Source: Prostheceraeus crozeri | Lineage: Eukaryota > Platyhelminthes > Polycladida > Euryleptidae | NCBI GenBank assembly: GCA_907163375.1 | Contig: CAJQUW010005232.1 | Location: forward strand, 186,001 to 250,000 | Direction of reading: 5' to 3' | DNA: 64,000 bases | Shown: in pieces, positions 52,590 through 64,000 of the stretch | Layout: each line of letters begins with the position of its first letter | Numbering within the stretch: position 1 is the stretch's first letter | Program-made: the position numbers and the translations under genes | The notes under the pieces: generated by a model | Seen by the model: the letters and a program-made list of their open reading frames with translations, nothing else | The model's database searches: none | What the model was told of the DNA's origin: nothing

Positions 52590-53060
52590 AATAGAGACAT
52601 TTCTTGGATCAGTTGTTTTCTCTCCGATTCCAGATCATAGTGGTGATGGAAGCACTACAACAGTCTGAATTCTGGCGCAGTTAAATTTTTTAGAAAGGAG
52701 CAAAGTAAAGAGTTACTGAGAACGAAGGATAAATTGTATTATTCCGAATCAAACAGTCATTTCAGTATTCGACGACGGTGATAGTTGTCGAAAGTACCAC
52801 ACACACAGAACGTGTGTTACATGACTTATCTTGAACTTTAAGACGTTAGAATTGAAGTAACTCGGGAAAACTTTGGCTCAGTCAACAAGTTAGATCGGGC
52901 CATGCAACTAAGGGCCATGCAGGCCTGCTTATCCGCGGGTTACAGAGTAGTTAACAGTGGCTTACATAATCCTAGAGTTTCCTAATAGAGGCGCTGGCAA
53001 GATGTGCATGTTTGACGTGTAATGTGCGTGCATCGTACGTATGTACATGCAAGCTTAAAT
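52590..53060. other. Downstream of WDR6, nothing recognised
   Basis: Presumed 3' untranslated and intergenic sequence. No gene seen. Confidence 0.45.
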
Positions 53061-53520
53061 CACTAGGTGACATGCCACGCTCAATTGCGCACAATTCACG
53101 CGTAAACTAGGCGTAATTATACACATGACCCTAAACATCCGTGGCTATGCGTGACATTGCTGCAACATCTATCGGCAGTCCTGTTATATAGACTTTGCGT
53201 CTCATGTGTCTGCATGTATCAGAGGCTAAACAATGTGACATGACATCAATTTCATGCTCAGGGAAGACAGAACATGCTTAGCGGTTCATCCGTGGTTCAA
53301 GCGGCAACGCGGACAACCGTAGACGACGCGCAAACTATAAACGCTCGCCCGCTCGCATTTATAAACATTCCCCCATGTTTTAGCAGCATTAGATCAAGTG
53401 ATTTCTGACTCTTAGTGAAGCGCGTATGTACGCGGGTAGAAGAAGGGAATATCCTTAACCACGGATGTTTGAGGTGCTCCTTAATAACGCGTGAATTACA
53501 CGTGGCATGTCACCTGCTGA
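53061..53520. mobile_element. MITE copy 1
   Basis: About 460 bp with inverted ends (cactaggtgacatgccacg on the left; acgtggcatgtcacctgctg on the right). It matches 53994-54411 in the same orientation over nearly its whole length, for example gcatttataaacattccccc. Both copies are flanked by AT on either side. No coding capacity. Confidence 0.85.
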
Positions 53521-53993
53521 TGCTTCAAAATTTCTTTAGTAAATGTCAATAATAGTCACGCTAGTAGTAGGACGATTTTGGTCCATATTCTTTCATTGGA
53601 ATAGCAGTAGAATCCGCTTATTTCGGTTAATTAATTTAACAATTAATTTGCTTATTTCGACGATCTCGCTCAACTTTGTACAACATTCTTTCAATGTGTA
53701 AGCTACTAGAATTTGAAATGCTGATGCATTCAATGAAGATTACAACGCTAACAGAAAAATAGACATAGATTTCCAGGAAAGCTAATGTTTACATGGCTGT
53801 GCGGTTACTGATGCAGGAGAGATATTTAGTTTTAGGTGTTTCTCCGGTATGTTCAATCGATTCGTTCTTGAAAAGTTTGATCTAACATAGAAATTCTCGA
53901 GAGTGACAGAATTCCTACCTTGCAGAGAAAGTGGGGCCTAAACCACTGTTCAAAAGCCCATCCGGTGGGCCAGGTCCAGCGATTATTTGGGAT
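53521..53993. other. Spacer between MITE copies
   Basis: About 470 bp. Nothing recognised. Confidence 0.45.
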
Positions 53994-54411
53994 CACTAGG
54001 TGACATATGCCACGCTCAATTACGCGTAATTACGCATGACCCTAAACATCTGTGGCTGCGCGTGACATTTCTGCAACATCTATCGGCAGTTCTGTTATGT
54101 AGACTGTGTCTTATGTATCTGCATGTATCAGAGGCTAAACAATGTGACGTGACCTCAATTTCATGCTCAGGGAAGACAGAACATGCTTAGCGGTTCATCC
54201 ATGGTTCAAGCAGCAACGTGGACAACCGTAGACGACGCGTAAACGCCCGCCCGCTCGCATTTATAAACATTCCCCCATGTTTTAGCAGCATTAGATCAAG
54301 TGATTTCTGACTCTTAGTGAAGCGCGTATGTACGTGGGTAGAAGTATAAACTGCCCTTAACCACGGATGTTTGGGGTGCTCCGTAATTACGCTTGGCAAT
54401 GTCACCTAGTG
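53994..54411. mobile_element. MITE copy 2
   Basis: 418 bp, same family and orientation as 53061-53520, ends CACTAGGTGACAT...ATGTCACCTAGTG nearly perfect. Short internal deletions and substitutions distinguish it from copy 1. Confidence 0.85.
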
Positions 54412-56793
54412 ATGGCTTTAAAGCATGGCCTATATCATAATTGAAAGTCTCGAAAGGCTTGGTCACATCTGGTCATCTCTATGATGTGAACTATACATCT
54501 CAGCACGAAGAATCTGCTTACACGTCCGGTGAGGTTCAGCTGTCTATCTGCCCGGTCGAAGTTGTCCGTGCTGTCGAACTGTCAATCATCATTTTAGCGG
54601 CAAAACATGAATGAACTCTTTTTTGACACAAAGTTCAGGTTTGCGCCCAAAAATATGCAATGCTTCTAGAAATGCTCAACTTCAAAGTTTGACTGGATGA
54701 AAACGTAATGCCAAATTGCCAACAAATGAATCATCACATTGAATATTGATGTATGTCTACAAACAGATGTTCATGGATTGCGAGCTGATGAATCGCTGTC
54801 GAGACTGAGGCCATCGATGGAAATGTTCTTTGAATCAAGTAGCCAGTTCCGATCTGTTCAGCAAGACAATGCTCACAGTATTGGCAAGGCCACGTGTACG
54901 TGGACGCGCTCTGTTCAGCCGATGCATGCCTTTCGCAGTCGACTACAATTAAAATTATGAGACCTCCTCAGGTACATAAATTGTAGCATAAATGAACATT
55001 GGATTAAATTTAGGCCTCCATCGTGGCAACAGAATACATCTCAGAAGGCTGATCAATTAGCCTTCTTCAAATTTGAGATCAGTGATTTACTCATTATTAG
55101 GAAAACAGCTATATACTACCGAACTTATTAATGAAATCTTTATAGGATAATCGCTATCAAGTAAAGTCACGACAAATCAAATGACTTTTCAAGGGCCCAA
55201 GGTAGACAATTGTCATATTTTATGTGCTCTATCATGGTACGTACTTGCATTGCAGGCAAACATAACTATGAAAAATTAAGGTCCATCCTTTCATTGTCAT
55301 GTTTCAGCAGAACATCCCAAAAAGATAAACTAAGATTCGCAGACTAGGTACTCGTTTTCACAAGTGAATTTTGAATCAGCGTAATTACAATAAAAGTCAA
55401 TCAGCAATTGTCGAGATTCACTTACTAAAGATCTTGCTATTGTGAAAATGTCATCCATTGATCCTTGATAACGAAGACATTGATAGAATTTTTCTCAAAC
55501 ACTGCATTCAGGTTGCTCAAAAAGGATATTGCTTAAGCATGTAAACGAAACGTCGGATATTTATGAATTCATTTGCACTTTGTAAGTGCATGGGGATTGA
55601 CAGTTTGGCAATAAGGTTGTCAGTTGTGCTTCACGCACATTTCTCTGTAGTTTTGGTTTTTCCACTTGATCGTTGCACGTGGTGACCTTTCAGTATTCTC
55701 TTTACAATAAGCTTGCATAATTTTTGTTGCTTGTTGCATTTCGGTATTAATTTGAATTTATTAACTGCGCGACTATCTTTGTTTTGAACAGTCATATTTT
55801 CAGAAGTAAAAAAACTCAGATGAAAAGGAGACACTGAGTTAATATTTGAAACTGAAAAAAAGATCAAAGTCCTTCAGAATGTTATCTTTGACTGTAAACA
55901 ACTAAACGAACTGAACTGACTGCTCTAATTAGGTACCTATAAATAAAAGAACTGACTATCCACGGAATGGTTAAAACAAATTCTCAAAGCAAAAATAAAC
56001 GCTTTGAATGAACGTCTTTCCTCTGCCGACTATCAAGCATGTGTATTTCGACGCCGTCATCAGCACCTTTGTGCATTGAAGGAACATATACCGGTGCAGT
56101 TGTTCATGCCGCGAGGTGTAACTTTAGATACATTTCAGATGATAAAAAGGAGATATCACTTTCTACTTCACAAAGGTTGTTATTCATTGATGCTTTTGTA
56201 TTCAGTGAATTTCACATTCAGTAGTTGTCACACACTGTCCTGATGTGAACCTTTGTTGCTATTTTTAGATGACTTGCATTTCAAAGTTTCATTGACGGCA
56301 GACAATTTCAACAGCATGTTTGTAGTCTGCACAAGAATATCTTCTCCTAGGAAGCAAGAATCAAAAATTCATTGTAACTCCCGTTAATAAGATAGGCTCA
56401 ATGAATTAAGGCATAGATGAAAGATTTCTCTAATCAACTGCACCAACAGTCTTCATCATCGCATTATGCACTGTAAATTTTGTGAAAACAGCTTCGCAAT
56501 TACAGAGAATAAATCTCTTGAAAGAATTTGAAAAATGTTATCAAAAATATAAGGAAGAGGCTACAATTTCATCTGTTGATAGATTGATTACCCAATTATG
56601 GTGGTCATTTGAAAATAAAAAACAACGCAAAGTGCATACGAGGCCTTTCGACCGGTTCTCTTTCAGGCATTACACCGGTGTGAAACAGATACACAAGCAT
56701 TTGAATTGTTGTACACTATAAATAAGAAAAAGATTTAAAAAAAGTAAGACAAAGATAAGAAATCATTAAAAACAATAGTTATTTACACAACAA
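54412..56793. other. Intergenic stretch with a possible Tc1-like scrap
   Basis: 2.4 kb with one weak hint: at about 54835-54905 (+) a segment reads SVQQDNAHSIGKAT, resembling the FQQDNAxxHxAR block around the second Asp of Tc1/mariner transposases. The rest shows nothing. Confidence 0.35.
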
Positions 56794-56912
56794 GTGCAAA
56801 GTATCCAGCTTTATTGCATTTTTTGAGATCAACATGTCTATGCACGAGCCCGAAGGGCGAGGGCATAGTTTGTTGATCGAGAAAAATGCAATTAAGCTGG
56901 ATATCTTTGCAC
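56794..56912. repeat. Hairpin with ~42-bp arms
   Basis: Arms 56794-56835 and 56871-56912 (gtgcaaag.atccagctt and complement) have small mismatches. The loop contains its own palindromic gcccgaagggcgagggc. Probably a small foldback element. Confidence 0.75.
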
Positions 56913-57243
56913 GAGTTCTGTAAGTAACTTTATATTTCACAGAACTACCAGAATCTATGATCATGATCCTTAACATGATTTGAAAATCAAACCAAAGCAA
57001 TTTTGAAATCAGATAGCCTGCTTCTCTGTCCATTGTACATGCATTTCTATGCAAATTCTATGCATGATTTTCTTGTAGAGGATGAAAAACTTTCTATGTG
57101 CTAATGTATTTCAATGAAGGAGTGCAATAAAGACTGTTTATTGCACTCTTTGAAATTTATGCACACTTTGGAAAGCATAAACTACATTATGGAAGCAATA
57201 ATCATATAGAGATTATAGCACTGTGAAATATAAAATTAGTTAA
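56913..57243. other. Intergenic, nothing recognised
   Basis: 330 bp, AT-rich, no gene. Confidence 0.45.
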
Positions 57244-58960
57244 TTACCAAGGTAAAGCTAAAGACAGAACGTTTTCTTTTTGAACACACAAATTTGGCCG
57301 GAGGCGCTTGATATGCAGTGCCTCGGCAATACGCACACGTAGCAGATTACTGCGCTGCACATTACATAACACAATAAAAGCCATTTCTGAAGGTTGACAC
57401 TTTTGCTCAAATACATAACGTATGATAGAGCTGGGCGGAGGATGTTTGGCACGTGGTCGAGTCTTACCTAAACGTAGCCATTTTGGCAAGTGCTCGTTTT
57501 ACCCTTTCTTGATGATGCTGACTTGGTCTGCCGATGTATTTGCATCCGCAAACACACACAAAAGAATAGATTGCGTTTGATTGGACAGTTACAGGAAGGC
57601 GATCTTTCAAAAGGGCCACGGGAACTTTGCGCGCGGAGAAACTACTTTCGGCTCAACGGCTGGAAAAACAGAAAAATACCTCTAACAGCAAAAACTGGCT
57701 CCACTGTCTCCAATAAATGGAACTTTGATGACAAGACGCTTTTTCTCAGGACCAAAAACAGGAATTTTGTCCTCAAGAGCACACTTCATATAACGGCTGA
57801 TAAAAAAGGGAGGGTAGCCGTTAGACATTACAGTTTTTTCAATAGTGGAGAGCTGACTGTCTAGACATTCAGGAGAGCAGATTTTGCGAGCACGAAAATG
57901 AGTGTCTTAACAAGAGACTCACTGTATAGCTATGTGGTACAAAACTAAAAAAGCTCTTCCAAGTTGACTTCCTGTAAACAGCTTTCTGGACGGAGTTCGA
58001 ACACCACCATCAGGACAACGAATGCTCAAAACATTTAAAAAAGGGAAGACTGCTGTCCACTTCCTGTTCAACTATGAACTTAACATTTGGATGAAAAGCA
58101 TTAAGAGTGCTCAAGAGTTTCTGCACATCAACCTTATCAGGAACGACAAGAAAGCAGTCGTCAACGTTTATACACTTTACAATTCCTATCAATACTATCT
58201 TTGAGCTTGTGCTCAATATGACCCATGAATGTGTCAGCCAGAACAGGTTCGAGACAGCCACCCATGGCACATCCCACTTTTTGACGATAGTAGGTACCAT
58301 CAAAAAGAAATTGCACGTTTAAAGTACACAGCTCGAGATGATGACGGAGCATGCTTAATGGAAGGCCAATCGGGATATTTTCAAGAACAATAGTTGATAA
58401 CACAATGTCTATAGTCTCCTTAACAGCGACATTAGGAAAAAGGGACTCAACATCAAAAGATTCAAATTTATGTTTATCAACATTTGTATTACGAATAAGA
58501 TTATTCCAAATTATAATATTACAAATACAAAGGAATCTTTTTGACTATTGATATTGAAAAACTCGCGAACAGGCTTCGAAAGATCACTAAGCCAGCGCGA
58601 AACTCCGTGAGAAGCACTTCCAACCATGGACAAAATGGGGCGCAAAGACAGTGTCGACTTATGGGTCTTAGGCAGACCGTAGAGTCGAGGAATATTACTA
58701 CCAAGTGGTAGCAATGCACTCTTCATTGACTTGGTGATCTACCCATAGTCAACTAGTTTGTCAAGCGCCAGACTCAGGTCATCTTCTAGCTCCCGCGACG
58801 ACAGATCTTTCTGATTTACACAAGTCGTAAAACGTTCACCGTCGTTGAGAAATTCAGAGTTTCGACGTATAATCACAGCGATTCATCACGACAACTCCAT
58901 TACCTTTGTCAGTTCCAACAACCATCAGACGATCACTCCGTCGATTATTCTGAAGCGATG
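57244..58960 (-). mobile_element. Penelope-like retroelement, decayed
   Basis: The minus strand contains, in order, a GTDKGNGVVVMNR block (about 58880-58920) and RLYGLPKTHKSTLSLRPILS (about 58640-58695). The next blocks are FLFDGTYYRQKVGCAMGG (about 58255-58310), a degenerate YIDD-like segment with DDCFLVV (about 58140-58170), and a GIY-YIG endonuclease start CVCGCKYIGRPSQHHQERV (about 57500-57560). The C-terminal end is RLRPNLCVQKENVLSLALPW (57244-57310). This is nearly the whole RT-endonuclease of a Penelope element. Several frame changes and the altered Asp motif make it inactive. Confidence 0.85.
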
Positions 58961-60127
58961 AGACGGCTGAAGACTACCCTTTTGAATAGGGGTTCGACGA
59001 TAACTTTTCAACTTATGCAAAGGGTCAAACTTTTTTCATGACATCAAACAACGTCACCCTGATGATAAATCAGATGGTCAATGTCGAAGAAGCAGACATA
59101 TTGAGATCAGCCTCTAGTCACCCGCATGTCGCCTTATGTTGTCTCGCGCATTCAGAGTAGTTATTCTTTGATTAGTCCTAAGACTGTTTCTATAGAATAG
59201 GTACTAGAACGGGTCTGTGAAGGTGTAGTTCGGTCAATTTCAGAAACCAATTTTGTCTCTGAAGATTGAAGTATTCAACCACTACGACGATTTTATGTCA
59301 CTTTCCCATTTATCTGCTCGTTAGTTTGACTGTAAATTCATGTCAAACATTCATGATGACGTCACAGCGGACAATTCATGTTTGCTGTATAAATGAGAAA
59401 CAACGGCGCCCACAAGACAGGAGGTTCGCTGCGGTTGGCTGATAGATGACCCTATAGCATGCAAGCAAGCAAATCTCTACTAAATGGACCAAAAGCATAG
59501 AGAGTGGAAAATAAAAGTAACCAGATTATTCTCGAATGATAATAAAATGAAACATATTATGGTTGATCACGATGCAATACCTCTACTCCTACGGAAGGTA
59601 AAATGCGACAACTGCTTGTACTATGAGACCTGAGTTCGCTGCATAATAGCTGTCAGATTCTAAAATGTACAGTTAGGCCTACTACAAGTATCAGAGGCAC
59701 GCGATAACTGCAAGAAAAGTACCGGTACTACAATTTAACTATTGAACTTTTTTGATTATTTGGAAAATCAAAAGTTACTATCTAGAGCGAAGGTTGCTAT
59801 CTAAATTATTCAAACTATTTCGTATTTTGCTATCTAGAAATCGTGTTAAATCTCGAAATGTCCATCGCCCTTAGATTGCGTCCCTTCATTAAATTGTCAT
59901 TGTTAATTTGACCTCAGTGAATAGAGATAAACTGGCATTATGTAAAGAGGTTAAAGGAAGTTATCTCAGTGAATCATCTTTTGTCAGAAGCCGTTGTGTA
60001 TTTTGACAAGATAATTGACTCCCATTCCAAGAAATGTCAATGTAGGCCTATACAACCGCTACAAAAACTATACCATGTGTTTTATACAAACAACATGCAT
60101 TCAAAAATCCTTGCGTAGACCTACACT
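58961..60127. other. Intergenic, nothing firm recognised
   Basis: About 1.2 kb. The part next to the Penelope element may be its 5' region. No gene. Confidence 0.4.
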
Positions 60128-60622
60128 GGTCAAGTCACAGAATTAGACCGGTCGTCTCTTCTTGTTTGACTAGAAAGGAAGCATTGGAACATGTAGCGCT
60201 AATGAAATGGCACAATCTGCTGACATGATAGGCCTACTATGACGATCGAACAATGAGCAGCCAGTTCAACATTAAACACGTTAAATTGTGCGATGTTTCA
60301 GTGACTGTTATCAACCGGATCACACAACAAAGAGACGCAGTCGATGTGAAGTTCTACAGAGAAATTTGTGAACGTTTTTTCGTGCGCCTGCTAACATATA
60401 AATAATTATCGGAAGGACCAACATCGTCGAGAAAACTTTTGCGCAATGCTCTGAATTCTTCGAATCTGAAGAAATCGTGGCGATCGGAGCATTTTGAAGG
60501 AATTCACAGCAATCCGCAAGCGGCGAACGACAATTTTTCCTATCTCTGCAAGGCATGAAGAATTCTTTTTGTCCATTTAGTAAGTTCCTGCATGTGCCAT
60601 CTGTTTGAATCAGTTGGCAATT
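60128..60622 (-). repeat. Dispersed repeat family A, full-length inverted copy
   Basis: Inverted relative to 47347-47805 and matching it end to end (gaattcttcgaatctgaag, aatgagcagccagttcaac, gtgccatctgtttgaatcag). About 495 bp because of a few insertions. Confidence 0.8.
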
Positions 60623-61359
60623 CTAGAAAAGTGGTACGCTTACACAATTAAATTCTGTGGGTCAAGTAGTCAACATTATGTCAATAATTATGTCAACAAA
60701 GACATTCTCCAGTCAACATACCATACAGATAGAATTGTTGATATTCGTGTCAAATCAGGGCTGGCAAAGTTCACACAAGTCTTAATCATAAAAGTGACTA
60801 TTCTCTCAATAATTATTTCATTAACTCCCTTCGTTATTCGGCATTCGAGTTTCATTGTTTACGACAAGTCTGCAGATATACAAAAACTGCCTCAAAATAT
60901 CGTTTTCAGGACGATTCGAGTTGTAACCATCATTATGCATCGTTCTTTCAGTTTGATTATTGCTTTGATTTACAAACCAATCAGCTCGCAATTTCCCTAT
61001 AATTTCGGCGAGCAATGCATTTCGTGGTCGATGAGCTGAAATCCGCGGGAGAGAAATGTGCACGGGTTGTGATTATCCCTTCGAAGAAGACAATTCCCCA
61101 GACACTAATATCTTCTCGAGTTAGGAAATTGCAATTTGAGGGCCGCGTCCCCTGAACTTGCCCCTCCAGCAACATCATGCAGCCAAATAGAGGGAGACTT
61201 AATGCGAGACAGAAAACGAATCAGCGGCTCTTAAAATAAACGCAAAATTCTCTGAGTGAATTGAGATAGTAAATGTCATGAATTCTGTGGCTATGGAAGA
61301 AGAACTTGAATCCTGTTATCCCTCAGATTGCAGCCATATCCTTAAATAAGAGTTTCAGA
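60623..61359. other. Intergenic, nothing recognised
   Basis: About 740 bp. A 144-codon open frame (60605-61039) starts inside the family A repeat and has no recognisable product. Confidence 0.4.
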
Positions 61360-61729
61360 CAGGGATGCGGAGTCGGAGCCCCGGTGTCCTATCATTTTTG
61401 CTGTAGTCGGTCGGAGTCCGATCAAAAGATAAGACTCCGGCCTATAGCTAGACCCGAAATAGTGTAATACAAACAAATTATTTATCCTCGTGCAGAGCTG
61501 TCAATGTCTTGATGTCAACTTTCTCCGTCAGACAAAAGTACAGAGATACGGCTGAATGCAAAGCTTGTGACTGTTGAGGGAATGAACCGTGATAGTAAAA
61601 AAAGGATTGTCTTTTCACTCGGTGATTTTATAGAGAAGACAAGCCTTCCTAGCCTCGATCACACCTACGCACCAAAGGTCACATCAAAGACAGGAATGAA
61701 ATACTAGTTTGTTTCAGAACATTACCTCC
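61360..61729 (-). mobile_element. Second copy of the 711-bp hAT-type element, cut by another hAT
   Basis: Starts CAGGGATGCGGAGTCGGAG and matches the right half of 48879-49589 in inverted orientation (gcctatagctagacccgaaa, 'gaagacaagccttcc', cctacgcaccaaaggtcac). The match stops at 61729, where the larger hAT element begins. The rest presumably lies beyond the window. Confidence 0.8.
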
Positions 61730-64000
61730 CAGGGGCGCGGGAACGATTTTTTGATTGTGGGGGCAAAAAATATTGTTTCTGCTATGACATATGTAAGCAA
61801 TATACAGTTGCTCTGTTTATGACATTACTTTAGAGTCGTAGTGCAGTCTACATAAGTTTCTGTAAGTTTAAATTATGAACGCTAGATACTTTGGGTAAAG
61901 TAAGAAGTACATAATAATGTCATGAATTTTATTGATGAAAAGTTGCAAAAACATAGAATATAAAATTGCGATACACCTATATACACAGACGAATTTAACA
62001 AAATATGGTAAAATAGTCTAATCAAGTTGCCCACAGACAGCACGTCTCTCCGCAGTACGACTGATAAAATCGCGCATGAGCTTATTACGATCTAAAGACC
62101 GCAACACGTCTCGGTTTGTTGACATGATGGCAAGATGAGTTAGACGCTTTTGCCCGATAGTTGATCGCTGCCAAGTTTTTAGTCGCCGGAGTGCAGAGAA
62201 GGCTCTCTCCGAAGATGCGTTTGAAGATGGCTGAGAAAGACACAGAGATAAGAGTCGAATAACCTCTGAAAATAGAGTCTGAACGAGAATGTCTTTCTGA
62301 CCGATGACCTTAGCAATTTCACGAATGGTCGGTTCAGCCATTTTTTCATTTAGCACCAAATCATTCACCTGTTGAAGCTGAAATTCCAGTCTTGTTTTGT
62401 CGAAAACAGGTGGCAGATGAAGTTGGTCTACATGTATGTTCGGTATTGTTTGGCGCTGCCGAGCAGCTTCGAGAATCGCTTCTTCTCGAAGGACCGCTAA
62501 CTTTAAGCCATCTGAGCAGAAGCGATCGTCCAACTCCCTCAGCATTATATCAACACCTTCATACATTGAAATTCGGATTTGATCAAGCGCAGATTCAGGA
62601 CATTCATCCTCTCGAGCTGCGGCTATGCCATCATGACGGAATCTAGCTGCGGTCTTGGTTTGTTGCGTGGCTGGTGGAGGAGTCAGATTCATATTGATTG
62701 CTTTGACGGAGGCATCTTGAATATACTGAGGTATGTCTTCCCTTACATTTACAAGCGTTTGACGCAATATCTCAATTGTTGAGAGAGATTCGCGGGGTGA
62801 GATGTCAGATTTTTGTAAAGCTCGAGCCGTTTCACCACACGGTTCGAACACCTTGCAGCATAAGTCAAGGGCAACATAGGTTTTAGCTTTGTTCGCTTTC
62901 TTTGATAAGCTCTGAATGAGACCCTTTGACATCGGACGGACATTTTCATCATTTGATAGTTCCATGATAGTCTCTTTTACTTCTTTGAAATTCTCGACGA
63001 CATTTCGAATTGCAACTCCGCGTACGCACCATCTAGTTTGGCTTAGTGTGACCAATTCCCGCACATTGCTTGTGTTTTCAAACATAGATGTGTACAGCTA
63101 TCTTTTTTTTGAAGATTCTCTGATGACGTTGGCAACATTCTTTACAAATTCGATTGTGTCATAGATCACTGAAACCGATCTCGAAATATCTTGAAGGCAT
63201 AAATCCAAAGAATGGTTACAACAAGGTACGTAAATAGACCATGGACATTTTCCCTTAAGCCGCGCCTGCACACCATTTCGTTTTCCTGCCATATTTGCTG
63301 CTGTATCAAATGAAAAACCGGCCAGTTTGCTCAAGGGAATCGTCAGCCGAATTAATACATCAACTATTGTATTTGCCAGCGTTTCTCCTCTCGTGTCGGG
63401 AGGATTGTAGAATCCAACAAATACAGTTTTTGACACCAATTTCTTGTCCACGTATTGTATACATGTTGCAAATTGTTCTGCACCTGACAAATCTGTCGTG
63501 CCATCCGCGGTGATGCCGAAGAAATGACTGCTGTTGGCATCTTACATAATTTCACGCAAAGTTTCGTGGGACACCATTTCTATAATCTCGTTTTGGATGG
63601 TATCTGATAGAAAAATATCTCGTTTCTGAAACCAGGAAAGTAAATCTGAATTCTTTCCTGCCATTTCAATTACAAGGTAATAAAATGGACCATCTTTATG
63701 ATCATGACCGCGAAAAGACATGCCTTCTTGCCCGAGATAAAACACCGCAGAGAATATAAGGTCCAGACCCATTTTATGTAATGCCTTTTTTTGTTGTGTA
63801 CAATCATTGAGAATAACATCTATGCCTTTTCGAGAAGAACTAGTAAGTTTCTCAGATGCTTTTTGGTGATTATCACTCGATTCATGGATTCGAAATCTTT
63901 CGGGCCCTTTTTTCCAATTACTGAACCCAGTTTCCACAAAGGACATTTGAGATTTATTTTCTTTTGCATGTATTAAGTTCTTATGTAATGTAGATAAGCA
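61730..64000 (-). mobile_element. hAT transposon (ZMYM1-like), running off the window
   Basis: Left terminus CAGGGGCGCGGGAACG at 61730, typical of this hAT group. The transposase gene reads toward it from the right edge. Preceded by ttacctcc, the expected position of an 8-bp target duplication whose partner lies outside the window. Inserted into the element at 61360-61729. Confidence 0.8.
62018..64000 (-). pseudogene. hAT-family transposase (DUF4371/ZMYM1-like), two in-frame stops
   Basis: One continuous minus-strand frame runs from the window edge to a stop at 62018. It contains NWKKGPERFRIHESSDNHQK (the region after a TTF-type zinc finger), then FFGITADGTTDLSGAEQFAT (first catalytic Asp). 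PCCNHSLDLCLQDI follows, then the C-terminal dimerisation block NASSERAFSALRRLKTW with HLAIMSTNRD. The frame is broken only by a TAA near 63541 and a TAG near 63097. It could therefore be a young dead copy or a host ZMYM1-like relic. The adjacent hAT terminus at 61730 favours a transposon. The N-terminus lies beyond the window. Confidence 0.85.

Noticed and set aside
54739-54960. Possible Tc1/mariner transposase piece
   Set aside because: Only a short QQDNA-like string; too little to annotate as an element.

Overview
This window is from an animal nuclear genome, AT-rich and crowded with transposons. It has spliced exons with ordinary GT/AG borders and one GC-AG border. It also holds tRNA-derived SINEs, Penelope-like elements, Tc1, hAT, P and Harbinger DNA transposons, a LINE tail and a Polinton. 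The mixture fits a (probably marine) invertebrate. I cannot name the species.

The only host protein gene I can follow is a WD40-repeat gene on the + strand. It is the homologue of WDR6, the partner of the tRNA 2'-O-ribose methyltransferase FTSJ1. Nine exons are visible (5857-6192, 9064-9498, 11007-11306, 11765-11839, 17204-17413, 40001-40055, 41801-41854, 51537-51867, about 52049-52589). Splice phases agree across all of them, and the order follows the family from about its third WD repeat to the stop codon. The N-terminal exons were not found and probably lie upstream of the window. Nearly everything between 5.8 and 52.6 kb is intron filled with repeats.

The largest insertion is a Polinton/Maverick at 17597-35153 (17.6 kb). 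It has a perfect 6-bp target duplication (GGCCTG) and long terminal inverted repeats, and it starts only about 180 bp after a WDR6 splice donor. It carries the family core: protein-primed DNA polymerase B, retrovirus-type integrase, adenovirus-type cysteine protease, A32-type packaging ATPase, major and minor capsid proteins. It also has several small membrane or virion proteins and a coiled-coil fibre-like protein. The capsid, ATPase and integrase regions are each broken (about three breaks in all); the other genes look open. Its most unusual parts are a parvovirus-type phospholipase A2-like domain ahead of the integrase core, a phage tail-fibre-type motif on the fibre-like protein, and many small GC-rich palindromes, two clusters of which lie inside coding sequence.

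Other mobile DNA, left to right: a broken P-element/THAP transposase (34-2429); several SINE copies; a hairpin-flanked piece of a Penelope GIY-YIG endonuclease (10021-10545); a Penelope element interrupted by a deleted Tc1 element (12.46-14.2 kb); a duplicated tRNA-like sequence (36.5-36.9 kb); a LINE tail (37-37.7 kb); a 480-bp foldback and a 1.3-kb 33-bp minisatellite on either side of a WDR6 mini-exon; a complete Tc1 transposon with an open transposase (44406-46051); a Harbinger fragment (46.3-46.6 kb); a 711-bp non-autonomous hAT with perfect 8-bp target duplication (48879-49589); two copies of a MITE downstream of WDR6 (53-54.4 kb); a second Penelope element (57.2-59 kb); and a hAT/ZMYM1-like transposon running off the right edge (61730-64000), inserted into another copy of the 711-bp element.
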